The notes beneath the pieces are model-generated. The model worked only from the letters and a program-made list of their open reading frames with translations. It made no database searches and was not told where the DNA came from. Below, piece after piece: positions 1-8,059 of a stretch of 64,000 bases of DNA. Source of the DNA: Conchocele bisecta (lineage: Eukaryota; Mollusca; Bivalvia; Lucinida; Thyasiridae); NCBI GenBank assembly GCA_029237695.1, contig CM055272.1, forward strand, positions 16,046,042-16,110,041. The letters run 5' to 3'. Position 1 is the first letter of the stretch. Each line of letters starts with the position of its first letter. The position numbers were made by a program, and so were the translations under genes.

Positions 1-60
1 TGGATAAGCCTTTGATGCTAACGCTTCATTCTAAACATTATCCATTCTACTTCGACAACG

Positions 61-429
61 ATGAATCACTCCAATAAATTATACGTGCCCGACCCGTCGG
101 TGTGGATTACATACTTTCGACGCAAGAAGCGCGTGGAGCAGAAAGGTGGTGGGGGAATGATTCCCATTGTTGAAGAGAAAGAAACAAGCACACCGTCCGT
201 TGACCGAGTGAACGTTAAACTCGTTTCCCCAGTCGAGGCGGCAACAGAACATGTTGAGAGTGTCATTAACCGTATAAAAAGCTGGCGGAAACGTAAGAAT
301 GTCAGTCGAGGAGTAAACACTAGAAAGAGAAGGACAAAAAAGAATCCAAAGAAAAAGACAACGGTAAAGACAACAGCAAACCGGAAATCACAATGCAAAA
401 CACGTGCAAAGAAATATATATTTGATTAG
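61..429 (+). CDS. small lysine/arginine-rich protein upstream of capsid-like gene
   Basis: A 122-residue frame opens with ATG at 61 and ends at TAG 427-429. Residues 1-25 are mixed (KLYVPDPSVWITYF near the start), a Gly run (GGGG) sits near residue 30, a segment with VKLVSPVEAATEHV follows, and the last 50 residues are very rich in Lys/Arg. The layout (short aromatic head, glycine spacer, 'VSPV' segment, basic tail) matches, from memory of the family, the small basic protein commonly found just upstream of the F54H12.2-like capsid gene in invertebrate virus-like elements. A DNA-condensing or minor virion role, like adenovirus core proteins, is inference. The capsid-like gene starts 42 bp downstream on the same strand. 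The frame is intact although the neighbouring gene is broken. Confidence 0.62.
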   Translation: MNHSNKLYVPDPSVWITYFRRKKRVEQKGGGGMIPIVEEKETSTPSVDRVNVKLVSPVEAATEHVESVINRIKSWRKRKNVSRGVNTRKRRTKKNPKKKTTVKTTANRKSQCKTRAKKYIFD

Positions 430-470
430 AAAAATGGAAAAAGTTGAGTACCGAAAGTTTTAGTGAGGCA

Positions 471-1750
471 ATGCCAGCAGAGTTATCGCTATTTGATCTA
501 CCACCTACGCAAGTGGCAGTGACTGACGCCACATTCCAAGAGATTCGACCATTGTCTCAGCTTGGTGGTGATGTACCTATATCGGCAGCAGCAGTTTCGA
601 ATATCGGCAGCAAATAGTTTAGACTTTCTGGATTTGAACGGCTCACTGCTGTATGTGAATCTTAAACTGACAATGTCTGATGGGACCAATTTACAAGCTA
701 CTGACCATGTGGGACCCGCGAATCTGTTCCTACAGTCATTGTTTCAATCGACGGAGGTGACGCTACAAAACAACGTGACATTGATCTGCAACCATAACCC
801 GTACATCGCTATGATACAGTCGCTATTGAAACACGGTGAAATTAGCGATTTGTCGCAGATGAAGAGACAGCTGTTCATCAAAGATGACTCCGACTCCATA
901 GATGATCCAGATACTAGTACTAGCGGATCTAACGGTGCACTGGCGGAGCGTGCGGCTGTTGTAGCTGCGGGCCGATATATCATCCTTTGTTTAACATGGG
1001 TCGCTATCTACTGAATCAATGTGACGTTAGATTGAAGCTATATAGGTCTACACCCAATTTCTGCCTAATGTCAGACCTAGTTATGCAGCTAGTTACGCCG
1101 TTGAACTACTGGATGTGTGTCTTTTGGCGCGAAAAATTAAAGTGAATCCCGCCGTGCTATACGGACATGCCGAAATATTGAAGGACGTAAACGCCAAGTA
1201 TCCATATACTAGAACCGAGTGTCGTTTACAGAGTGTGGGCAAAGGAGCTACGAGCTTTTACTGGGACGCAGTGTTTCAAGGCGAAAAACCCGCAAAAATC
1301 GTGGTTGCATTCGTCGAGACATCTGCAGTTTCAGGGGCATATAACAAGAATCCATACAATTTTCAGAACTGTAGCATAAGCGAAATATGCATATATGCCG
1401 ATGGCATACCAGTAGGTGGCGCCCCCGTAAAGGTAAACTTCGATAAAACAACAGGTCGAACGATAGCTCGGGCATTTACAGACTTGTTTCGATTCGCTAA
1501 CAAGTGGAAAACAGACAGTGGAACTGATATGAACGAGGATGACTTCTCCTCTGGGAGCACGTTGTTCGTATTCCAACTAGAACCATTCTATGACGGACAA
1601 AAGGCCTTCATAAATCTCGTGAGAACGGGAAGTATTCGACTGAACGTCCAATTTTCAACACCACTACCAGAAACAATGACGTGTATTGTCTACAGTGAGG
1701 CACCGGGCTACTTCGAGATCAATCAAGCGCGCGATATCATAACGGAGTGA
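471..1750 (+). pseudogene. capsid-like protein, F54H12.2-like family, frameshifted
   Basis: Similarity to the invertebrate 'uncharacterized protein F54H12.2-like' family runs through four blocks in three reading frames. ATG 471 to about 560 gives an N-terminal segment with ELSLFDLPPTQVAV. About 600 to 985, in another frame, carries NLFLQSLFQSTEVTLQN and IAMIQSLLKHGE. About 987 to 1085 has FNMGRYLLNQCDVRLKLYRS. About 1085 to 1750 has ARKIKVNPAVLYGHAEIL, then IVVAFVETSAVSGAYNKNPYNF and ends near NQARDIITE. The family is, to my knowledge, the capsid-like (jelly-roll) protein of Polinton/adintovirus-like elements, and the protease next door supports that. At least three frame changes are needed (near 560-610, 985 and 1085), so no single product is possible as printed. 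Either this is an old decayed copy or single-base sequencing errors remain. Combined length, about 425 residues, fits a full-length gene. Confidence 0.8.
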
Positions 1751-1752
1751 CG

Positions 1753-2260
1753 ATGGCCATGAGAACATCAGATTTATTATGTCACATAAACTGCGATTGT
1801 GTGCTGAGAAAAAATGTGAAAGGAGTATATCCAGCCAATCGGATTCCCAAACACTTAAAAGGCGATGCGATTATAGTTAACACCGACAGTGATGATAAAC
1901 GGGGAACACATTGGTGCGCTATGTATTTCTATGGGGACGGACGTGCTGAATTCTTTGACAGCTACGGGAAACCACCTGGATATTACAACAGATACTTTGT
2001 AAAGTGCTTGCTACAGAACTCTAGCTCATTTGTTTATAATGCAGTGCCTTTGCAGTCGAACGGTTCGAATGTGTGTGCTCAATATTGTTTATTTTATGCA
2101 TAGACTAAGAGGGAAAACAATGAAGGATATTGTGACACATTTCCAAGATTATCCAAATAACGATTACTATGTATACGATTTTGTCGAGAAAACATTTACG
2201 TGTTGTGTATCATATTACCCGTGTTTTATAAATCAATCTTGTAAACCTGCATGTAAATAA
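1753..2260 (+). pseudogene. adenain-like cysteine protease (peptidase C5), late frameshift
   Basis: ATG 1753 lies two bases after the capsid-like stop (TGA 1748-1750), so the two genes are nearly fused. The first frame encodes 116 residues and stops at TAG 2101-2103. It shows the adenovirus-protease signature: a His in GTHWCAMYF (residue 53), an acid in AEFFDSYG (Asp69), Gln in VPLQSNG (Gln101) and the nucleophile Cys in NVCAQYCLFY (Cys108). The natural C-terminal continuation (from about HRLRGKTMKDI to FVEKTF) lies in the next frame and runs to a stop at 2258-2260. The break is therefore close to 2098-2103, just after the catalytic core. In viruses such proteases process capsid and core precursors inside particles. 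All four catalytic positions survive, so the truncated frame might fold partly, but loss of the C-terminal helices makes activity doubtful. Confidence 0.82.
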
Positions 2261-2272
2261 ATAAATGTATAA
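2254..2272 (+). promoter_or_regulatory. possible polyadenylation signal after the protease
   Basis: Overlapping AATAAA hexamers lie within a few bases of the end of the protease frame, followed by AT-rich sequence. This is the expected position for 3' end formation of the basic protein/capsid/protease block. The motif is common in AT-rich DNA, so support is weak. Confidence 0.3.
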
Positions 2273-2361
2273 AACGTAAACTCTGTGTTTGTTTCTTGCT
2301 TTCAATTCCCATTTGTATATATATAACTAAGACGTATTGTGTCGGGGATTCATTTGCTATC

Positions 2362-2541
2362 ATGACTACCGCAGAAGCAACATTGAAGATTCTCTCACAT
2401 GCAACTGCGATAATCGTAGGCACCTCGCCGAACGTTCCGAAAGAAGTGAAGAAAATAACGAAATACATAATATGCATTGAATGCGTGCTAGATAGTTCAT
2501 TCAGACTACTAACGCAGAAGGGAGAACATGTCTCGCATTAA
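2362..2541 (+). CDS. small hypothetical protein of virus-like block
   Basis: ATG 2362 opens a 59-residue frame ending at TAA 2539-2541. It begins MTTAEATLKILSHATAIIVG and contains a second hydrophobic stretch (ITKYIICIECVL), so it could be a small membrane or helical protein. I do not recognise it. It lies on the same strand as the capsid/protease genes, about 100 bp downstream of the protease, and its last 14 bases overlap the start of the zinc-finger frame at 2528. Tight packing with overlap is typical of virus-like elements, which is the main reason for listing it. Confidence 0.35.
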   Translation: MTTAEATLKILSHATAIIVGTSPNVPKEVKKITKYIICIECVLDSSFRLLTQKGEHVSH

Positions 2542-2608
2542 ATGCTCGGATTGTAACCATGAGTTTTCTAGAAATGACGTCATGCTGAGACATATTCAAC
2601 AAAGATGA
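2528..2608 (+). pseudogene. C2H2 zinc-finger N-terminal fragment
   Basis: ATG 2528 starts a 26-residue frame with KCSDCNHEFSRNDVMLRH: Cys-x2-Cys-x12-His, the first three ligands of a classical C2H2 finger. The frame stops at TGA 2606-2608 just where the last His would be expected. Small proteins starting with one C2H2 finger, often in front of an FtsK/HerA-type packaging ATPase, accompany capsid genes in related elements (established for the group in general terms, recalled). No ATPase domain is visible afterwards, so this is probably the broken head of such a gene, or the ATPase has been deleted. A frame change near 2600 could link it with downstream charged sequence, but this is not demonstrable here. 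Confidence 0.45.
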
Positions 2609-2662
2609 ACGGAGCGTATTTGAGAAACTAATGCAACTTTCTGAGGAAAGCAATGAAGAAAT

Positions 2663-3061
2663 ATGGCTGGAAAATATGAGAAATATATCAAGCAAGGGGC
2701 ATCAGAAGAAGCAGCGGAAGAAAAGGCCAGTTTAAAAGTGCATCCATTAGACGTTGCTGACGTCATGCAAAAGTACGTGTCCTTAATCATGTATATTATC
2801 CAGTTAGGGGACGGACATGTACATGAGCAAGCCATGGATGCAGTATCGGACTTTGTATCAGACGTATATACCAAGAAACGTGCTGTTAGAATGGCGATTA
2901 AGAAGTATAAACATGCAATTGAAGAATACTTTCATACTGGAGACAGTGATAGCTACGATGAGGAAGAGACATTTGAAGAGCCATATGATGATGAATCGCT
3001 TGATCCAGAAGATAACGAGGAATCAGTTGATGCGGATAGTGAAGAAGGGACTGATACATAA
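2663..3061 (+). CDS. hypothetical protein with helical core and acidic tail
   Basis: ATG 2663 opens a 132-residue frame ending at TAA 3059-3061. Residues 1-92 look helical, charged and alanine-rich (EAAEEKASLK; AVRMAIKKYKHAIEEYF). The last 40 residues are almost all Asp, Glu and Ser, with DPEDNEESVDADSEEGTDT at the end. I recognise no family. An acidic tail of this kind occurs in viral DNA-binding mimics, chaperones and scaffold proteins, but no function should be assigned. It follows the zinc-finger fragment by 54 bp on the same strand and its stop overlaps the next small frame (TAATG). The length of the open frame and its composition make it a credible gene of the element. The true start may lie upstream if the 2600 region is frameshifted. 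Confidence 0.5.
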   Translation: MAGKYEKYIKQGASEEAAEEKASLKVHPLDVADVMQKYVSLIMYIIQLGDGHVHEQAMDAVSDFVSDVYTKKRAVRMAIKKYKHAIEEYFHTGDSDSYDEEETFEEPYDDESLDPEDNEESVDADSEEGTDT

Positions 3062-3165
3062 TGCACATAGATCACTATGGCGATCGTTCCAGGAAGATGT
3101 ACGTGAAAATATCACCACTTGACTTTAACGCAAAGACATTGAAATCAGTGACGAAAGCGAAGTGA
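3061..3165 (+). CDS. small basic 34-residue ORF, start overlaps previous stop
   Basis: The stop of the acidic protein (TAA 3059-3061) and this ATG (3061-3063) share a base in TAATG, an arrangement seen in termination-reinitiation pairs of compact viral genomes. The 34-residue product is basic (RSRKMYVKISPLDF... TKAK) and ends at TGA 3163-3165. It is unrecognised and very short, and may be the intact start of a longer decayed gene. Confidence 0.25.
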   Translation: MHIDHYGDRSRKMYVKISPLDFNAKTLKSVTKAK

Positions 3166-3890
3166 CAGTCTTATAAGATATAATATCAATTAAAATAAAT
3201 TGTGGTATACATTTGTGTTTGTTGTTCTTATTAAATAACAATGCATAATAAACTAACAACACACGATACAATATGCAAATAATTGTATTACTAATACAGA
3301 TCGATCATATTGTGTCCATAAGGTAGACTGTCTACCGAGTTAATTAAAAAGCGTTTGTCTTCAAAACTTAGGACATTATAAAACCAAAATATGATGGTGA
3401 TTGGTCAATGCAATTGCATTCAAAGTCACTTTCAGTAAATGAACAATTTGATAAAACTTTCAAATGTCAATATTTTTCTTTGGAAATTTGTCAAATAATA
3501 GACCATTATTATCCCTTTACATGTACAAAATCTGAGAGAAATCAGTTGAAGCGATTCCACTTTCAGGAAGACTCAAAGACTTTCAGGAATTTTCAAAGAC
3601 GTCGTAGAATTTTGAAATTTTGATAGACTGTAGATTATGAGCAGCACTTTTGTCTGAGACAAATCTGGTGGTGATAAAACATTAAAAAAAACACTTTCAT
3701 GAAGGGTTAACCATTTTGTCAAAAAGTGGAATTTCAAAATTTCCTTTTAATATGTTGTTCAGAACATGCAATCTGCGACTTTTGTCGGAACACATTTTGT
3801 TTATCGCCCTCAATTCTTTCATTGAGCAATTTATTAATAGAAACAGTCGTATTAAAGGTGCTATATAACTGAATTGTTTTATTTTCGAGG
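3166..3890. other. AT-rich region without a recognisable gene
   Basis: AT-rich sequence containing an imperfect inverted pair near 3210-3270 (TGTGTTTGTTGTTCTTATTA against TAATAAACTAACAACACACG) and scattered AATAAA motifs. It may be the 3' flank of the virus-like element. Short open frames here show no family features. Confidence 0.5.
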
Positions 3891-4070
3891 CACATACTGC
3901 AGCCGGGTACTCGCCAAAAGGCTGGGGACGCGGTGCCATTCGCCTACCCAGCTATACTGGTTCCCCGGTGCAGTCGAACAATCATTACAATTATATATCA
4001 CTTTCAATGCGGGTCGATCGGTTTTACAATGTTATAGGAAATGTACATCTGTAATTAAGTGCAACAGTAT

Positions 4071-4231
4071 ATGGTATGGAGCTGGCCCCAGGTCAGGTTA
4101 TTCTAATTTCAGGGCTGAATATATTTTTTCTCGATGTAAATATTCAGTTCTGATTTTGGGATTTCCCCCCACCCCCAATGCAGCAGGTTAAAATGGGATC
4201 GAACCCGTTTGCCTGGCCTTACATGACACTA
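4071..4231 (-). repeat. SINE-like element copy (truncated)
   Basis: This stretch is nearly identical to 48904-49064, 54287-54446 and 59276-59435 (shared: GGAGCTGGCCCCAGGTCAGG and ATGGGATCGAACCCGTTTGC). Read on the minus strand it contains GGTTCGATCCC, which fits an RNA polymerase III B box, so a tRNA-related SINE in minus orientation is likely. The copy diverges after 4231, where the others continue into AGCTGTTGATAGGCCGTT. Confidence 0.6.
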
Positions 4232-4441
4232 GCATGTGTGTCGTCCCCCAAAATTCAATGCTTTACCCAAAATCAACTTCGCTTATATACTGTGAGACTA
4301 CTGCGCAGTAAAATACTTAGCCAATCACGTTTAATATATGTCCGTCTTATGACGCGTACTCCTATTTTAGCAACGATGTAATGTCTATTTTATAATTTGT
4401 TATCAAACTCGATTAGCAGAGACAGCGCTAGCTGGCACAAT

Positions 4442-4600
4442 CCACTTCAGATTGTAAACAACGCGAATTCAAATTAATCAAACCACTTCAAATCGTTCCA
4501 TGAAAGTGTTCGGCGGCTTATACACCACTTCAAAGTAAACAAACCACTTCAGATTGTGCAAAGTAAACAACGGAAAGTGTGCAAAGTAAACAAACCCCCC
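4442..4600. repeat. degenerate short repeat CCACTTCA(A/G)A
   Basis: The motif CCACTTCA followed by AATTGT- or AAGTAAACAA-like sequence recurs at 4442, 4482, 4526 and 4543, and GTGCAAAGTAAACAA occurs twice at 4556-4593. Probably a small tandem expansion with no visible coding role. Confidence 0.45.
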
Positions 4601-5118
4601 TCAAATTAAAAAAAATAAAATAAAAAAGAAAAAACACATCAACCATCGACTTGCCCTCAAATGACTACTACTCTCGTTTATTATCAAAGCGATATGTGGG
4701 GCATACTATTATGGGATTCGACCCCGTTAAATCCGGACTAAAATGACCTTAGATTTTGACAGGTCGTTAAACAGCATTAAATCAAATCTCAACCGTTTTT
4801 GTGAAACGCGCCTTCATTTACAGTTAAGCCAGCGACCAATGTATGTTACTATTTTTAGGTATCGCCATTTTACTATTAACTATGGCTGTCGGTTCGCCGG
4901 AACTCGTGTACATGTACTTATTATGTGGTTAAAAAAATAACTTTTATAAATGGCTACAATTCATATTTCATAATACCCCTATTTTGATGGTAAATGTATC
5001 AGTTTAAAGGTACACATGTATGTTTCTATGCTCCAATTTGGTATATAATATGTATGTCTACGACGGGTGTAAGTAATGCAAGAAACAAGAGATATATTTA
5101 GAATTTTCTACAAGTAAA
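4601..5118. other. noncoding stretch, no gene seen
   Basis: A-rich tract near 4606-4640 followed by unique AT-rich sequence. A fragment at 4709-4745 (GGGATTCGACCCCGTTAAA) resembles the B-box part of the SINE-like family but is too diverged to define. Confidence 0.4.
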
Positions 5119-5313
5119 ATGGAATACCCACAGCATGGATTTACACCATCCATTACAGTGCCAGCATTATGGACTATTTACCAAATTCTCCGTTTTCGGG
5201 CAAGGAAATTGCGGTTTCGACATAAATGCGAGAGAGAAATCCACGTTATAGACACAACCGAGGACTGGGAAACGGTCTACCATAGGCTGTGTGAAGGAGA
5301 GCAAGCAATTAAG
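5119..5313 (+). CDS. possible first exon of a 3'-5' exonuclease-like gene
   Basis: ATG 5119 opens a 67-residue frame. Residues 9-25 include a hydrophobic stretch (ITVPALWTIYQIL), then a basic stretch (RFRARKLRFRHKCERE), then IHVIDTTEDWETVYHRL. The order membrane anchor, basic linker, 'V-I-D-T-x-E-D-W' is reminiscent of the start of EXD2-like DnaQ-fold exonucleases, in which a conserved D-C-E-W motif comes next. AAG|GTACTA at 5311-5319 could be a splice donor exactly where the similarity would continue. I did not find the following exon. Resemblance is short and from memory, so this may be coincidence or an isolated exon. Confidence 0.25.
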
Positions 5314-5329
5314 GTACTATAGGAACCAG

Positions 5330-5917
5330 TCGATTAATGGATAATGTGACCGTAAACCAGTCCTGGTACAGCTTAGTAACATGGAGTAAATTCTCAGAAC
5401 AACGGCATTGATTGTTATTATTTTGACAGAGAGATAAATAAAATAGATGCTGCAGGAAAGGTATGTCTGTGCCAAACATTTTATTATATTATTTACATGC
5501 TCTACACATGCATGTTAAATTTTCTGTGTGCGACTTGATGGTGGGGTTGAGACAGAGATTGTGAAAGTGAAAGTAAAACGGTTCCGCAAAAACAGGGGAA
5601 ATAACTCGCATGAATCCGTGTTTGGCATGGATCTAGAACCGGCTTAGGTCACTGACTCCAGGAATGTAAGTAACACCATTGATTTTGCCGCAGGTAGTTT
5701 GCGATTGTCATGTTTGTGTGAATGTGGGCCTATGGGAAATCACTTGCCTGCCTGTTTCCTGTAGGCAGTGCACCAGATAAGATTTGTATGTAAAACAGTA
5801 GTATACCTCCTGATTATCCCCTCGCCGAAATGCAAGAGCGAATAGAGTGTTAGTCTAATGACTATGTACATATAATCCAGAGCTCCAGATACGCTTTGTG
5901 CCTAAAAGCGTATTACC
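5330..5917. other. noncoding stretch, no gene seen
   Basis: Unique AT-rich sequence between the possible exon and the foldback element. A GGGGAAATAACTC motif at 5596-5608 recalls the dispersed AAAGGGAAATAACTC repeat. No coding, RNA or repeat structure could be supported otherwise. Confidence 0.4.
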
Positions 5918-6906
5918 GGTATACCCACAGGTGACATCATATCGGGATAAGATTTCCATTAAGATCAGTTAAAAAAAAAAGAATTCCCATCCCATTTATC
6001 TTTATATTTACAAGGTTGATTACCTCAAATATCAGACATTTTTCAAAGTTATGTAATCAGTAAAAAACAGTGCAACATCTTAATTAAATTATGACGGTCA
6101 TAAAGGATACATATTAAACTACTAATCTGAGAAATATATTTAAATTCGACACGTTCATTAACGAGAAATTTCATAAAATGTAAAACGACATCACGTTGAC
6201 ATCACTGAGGTGACAGCCGTTCGAGAAAAAATCCAACATTTCTGGACAAATATTACATTCTGTCGATGTCTGAACATCCAGACAGCCTACAATCAATGAC
6301 CAAGAATATGTATTGATTCTTACCATCAATAAAACATGCTATCTAAGCTGCATGTAAATGCTTCACGCTGAAATTTAGTTATTTTGTTCATTTTCTGCAT
6401 GGAGATCGCCATGTTGTTTACGAAGACGGACGGAGAGCTCCAGAGAACTCCGGTTTGTGTCAATGGTTTTTATTGGCTGGCCGAAACACCCGAAATGTTC
6501 CAGCCAATGAAAACCGTCGATAGATAATCGGGGTATTTCCCGAATGCATCGAAAGCAACATTGCCGTTAGAGCTAAATTTTAGTGGATGGAAAGGAAAAA
6601 TAATGTGAAACTCGGAATAAAGGTAGGAAATGTAACGTGAATTATAGTTTTTCATGTCACATATTGTGTATAGTATTCAATTAAGTTGATATAAACTGTA
6701 TTATTGGTGTATTCAGTAATTTATTCGTCAGAATTCGTCAGAATCGGTGATTATAAATTAAAACAAATGTCACCTCAGTGATGTCCAGGAAAAATGTCAC
6801 TCTAATCAACCTTGTAAATATAAAGATAAATGGGATGGGAATTTCCTTTTTTTTTAATTGATCTTGATGGAAATCTTATCCCGATAATGTCACCTGTGGG
6901 TATACC
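5918..6906. mobile_element. foldback / non-autonomous DNA element with inverted arms
   Basis: The left arm (5918-6032) and right arm (6808-6906) are inverted copies: both ends carry GGTATACCCACAGGTGACAT (right end in reverse), followed by matching GGGATAAGATTTCCAT and CCCATCCCATTTATCTTTAT segments. A second short inverted pair, TGACATCACTGAGGTGACA (6199-6217) against TGTCACCTCAGTGATGTCC (6769-6787), lies inside. About 740 bp of unrelated sequence separates the arms and no transposase is present. The homologous right arms at 53.7 and 58.7 kb continue past the presumed end, so the exact terminus is uncertain. Confidence 0.6.
6465..6515. repeat. 16-bp inverted repeat (hairpin)
   Basis: GGTTTTTATTGGCTGG (6465-6480) pairs with CCAGCCAATGAAAACC (6500-6515) with one mismatch and a 19-base loop. 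It sits inside the foldback element; role unknown. Confidence 0.6.
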
Positions 6907-6935
6907 CCTGGATTTAAAAATCATTGCGTACATGT
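6727..6935 (+). repeat. dispersed repeat shared with 53740-53955 and 58741-58947
   Basis: Begins GTCAGAATTCGTCAGAATCG and runs through the right foldback arm to ATCATTGCGTACATGT. The same sequence with few changes closes each ~5-kb unit at 53.7 and 58.7 kb. It shows that this element family has been copied both singly and as part of the large tandem unit. Confidence 0.7.
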
Positions 6936-7644
6936 GTGGTAGGGACGGGGTGTGGCTCCCTGTCGGGAATGTACTTCGCGTTGTTGTTTAAGTTGGTATC
7001 CGCTATTTATCCCTACCCTAGGCACGTGATCGTTCCAAGGTTCTGATTTTGGGATGTATAGTCGGGATTGGGGATGTTGTGGTCTGTTGTGAAGGGTGAC
7101 TGGAGTGGGACTGGGTGACTGTACTGTGACTGAATGGGACTGAGAAAAGTATAGGTGACTCTCGGACGTAATTTCAACTATCAGTCAGGATTGTCCCGAG
7201 TATTGGGCAATCCGGCTTGATTTATTTACGCCAGAGGGCCAGAGTATTTACAAGGGAAAAGCAAATCAATTATATTTCAACATTTTAGCATTTGTACTGT
7301 TTCAAAGGAGTATTTATTAACAGGAAATAATAGAAAAGAATACTTTCTAGGTTTGCGAATTTAACTCGGTATCGGGTGGATTTAACTAATTATTATAAAT
7401 TAATTGTTTTGTCAAAAGTAACCAAAATAAAGGGATTGTGGTTCAGTTGGCTCCTACCTGAGGCTCTGTATCGAAGTGGATACTATTCTAGCAGAGTTGA
7501 TCTGCCAATGAGTAACGAAAATCGAGAGCTTTTATACCCGCATACAGTATTAACCCCGAATGACCTCTGTCGCCGAAATTGGCTGGGACGAACCGTTTCA
7601 TTGGTAAGTCACAGACAATTTCATCCAATCAGATTCATTCAAGT
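6936..7644. other. noncoding stretch, no gene seen
   Basis: Unique sequence with a small GGGACTG/GGTGACTG-rich patch at 7075-7170. The open frame at 7376-7687 (103 residues) has no recognisable motif and runs into a repeat, so it is not called as a gene. Confidence 0.4.
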
Positions 7645-7903
7645 CCGGATCTCCGAATTGTCAATACTGTGTTTATTTGGCTTGTAAAAGCACATGTTTA
7701 CAATAGAAAACGGTGTTTAAACCTTATAAAATGGCAATGTCATCGATAAATATCGATGGATTTACAGAATACAGACTTTAATGCTTCTGCTAACACCAAA
7801 AATAGCAGAAACAGGTAATTATTTAGTGAGAATTTGTATTGGCTAAATCCCGACTTTGTTCTCGAACCAGTTCGGACCCGACAAAAAGTGAATTCTACCA
7901 CAC
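7645..7903 (+). repeat. 259-bp repeat, twin at 48314-48572
   Basis: Starts CCGGATCTCCGAATTGTC and ends GAATTCTACCACAC. The copy at 48314-48572 has the same length and only a few substitutions (for example GACCCG versus GATCCG). Neither copy has visible terminal inverted repeats. Probably part of a dispersed element; the short distance in sequence suggests a recent event. Confidence 0.75.
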
Positions 7904-8059
7904 TCCTCCCCACTAGAATCCAAAAATAATGTGCATGGCAAATTATTTGTAATTTGCCCGGCAACATTATTTTGACAAATATTCGAAGAATGAAAAAGGG
8001 AGAATTCATTTTCTTAACTAATACACCCCTTCCTTTATGACGGCACATGGCCTTTGAGT

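Noticed and set aside
66..398. Minus-strand frame opposite the basic protein
   Set aside because: Poly-Phe/Leu composition is what an antisense of Lys/Arg codons gives.
4071..4231. A functional tRNA gene
   Set aside because: Only a B-box-like motif is present; no cloverleaf, anticodon stem or A box of tRNA quality.
7376..7687. 103-codon plus-strand frame
   Set aside because: No recognisable domain and it overlaps the 259-bp repeat.
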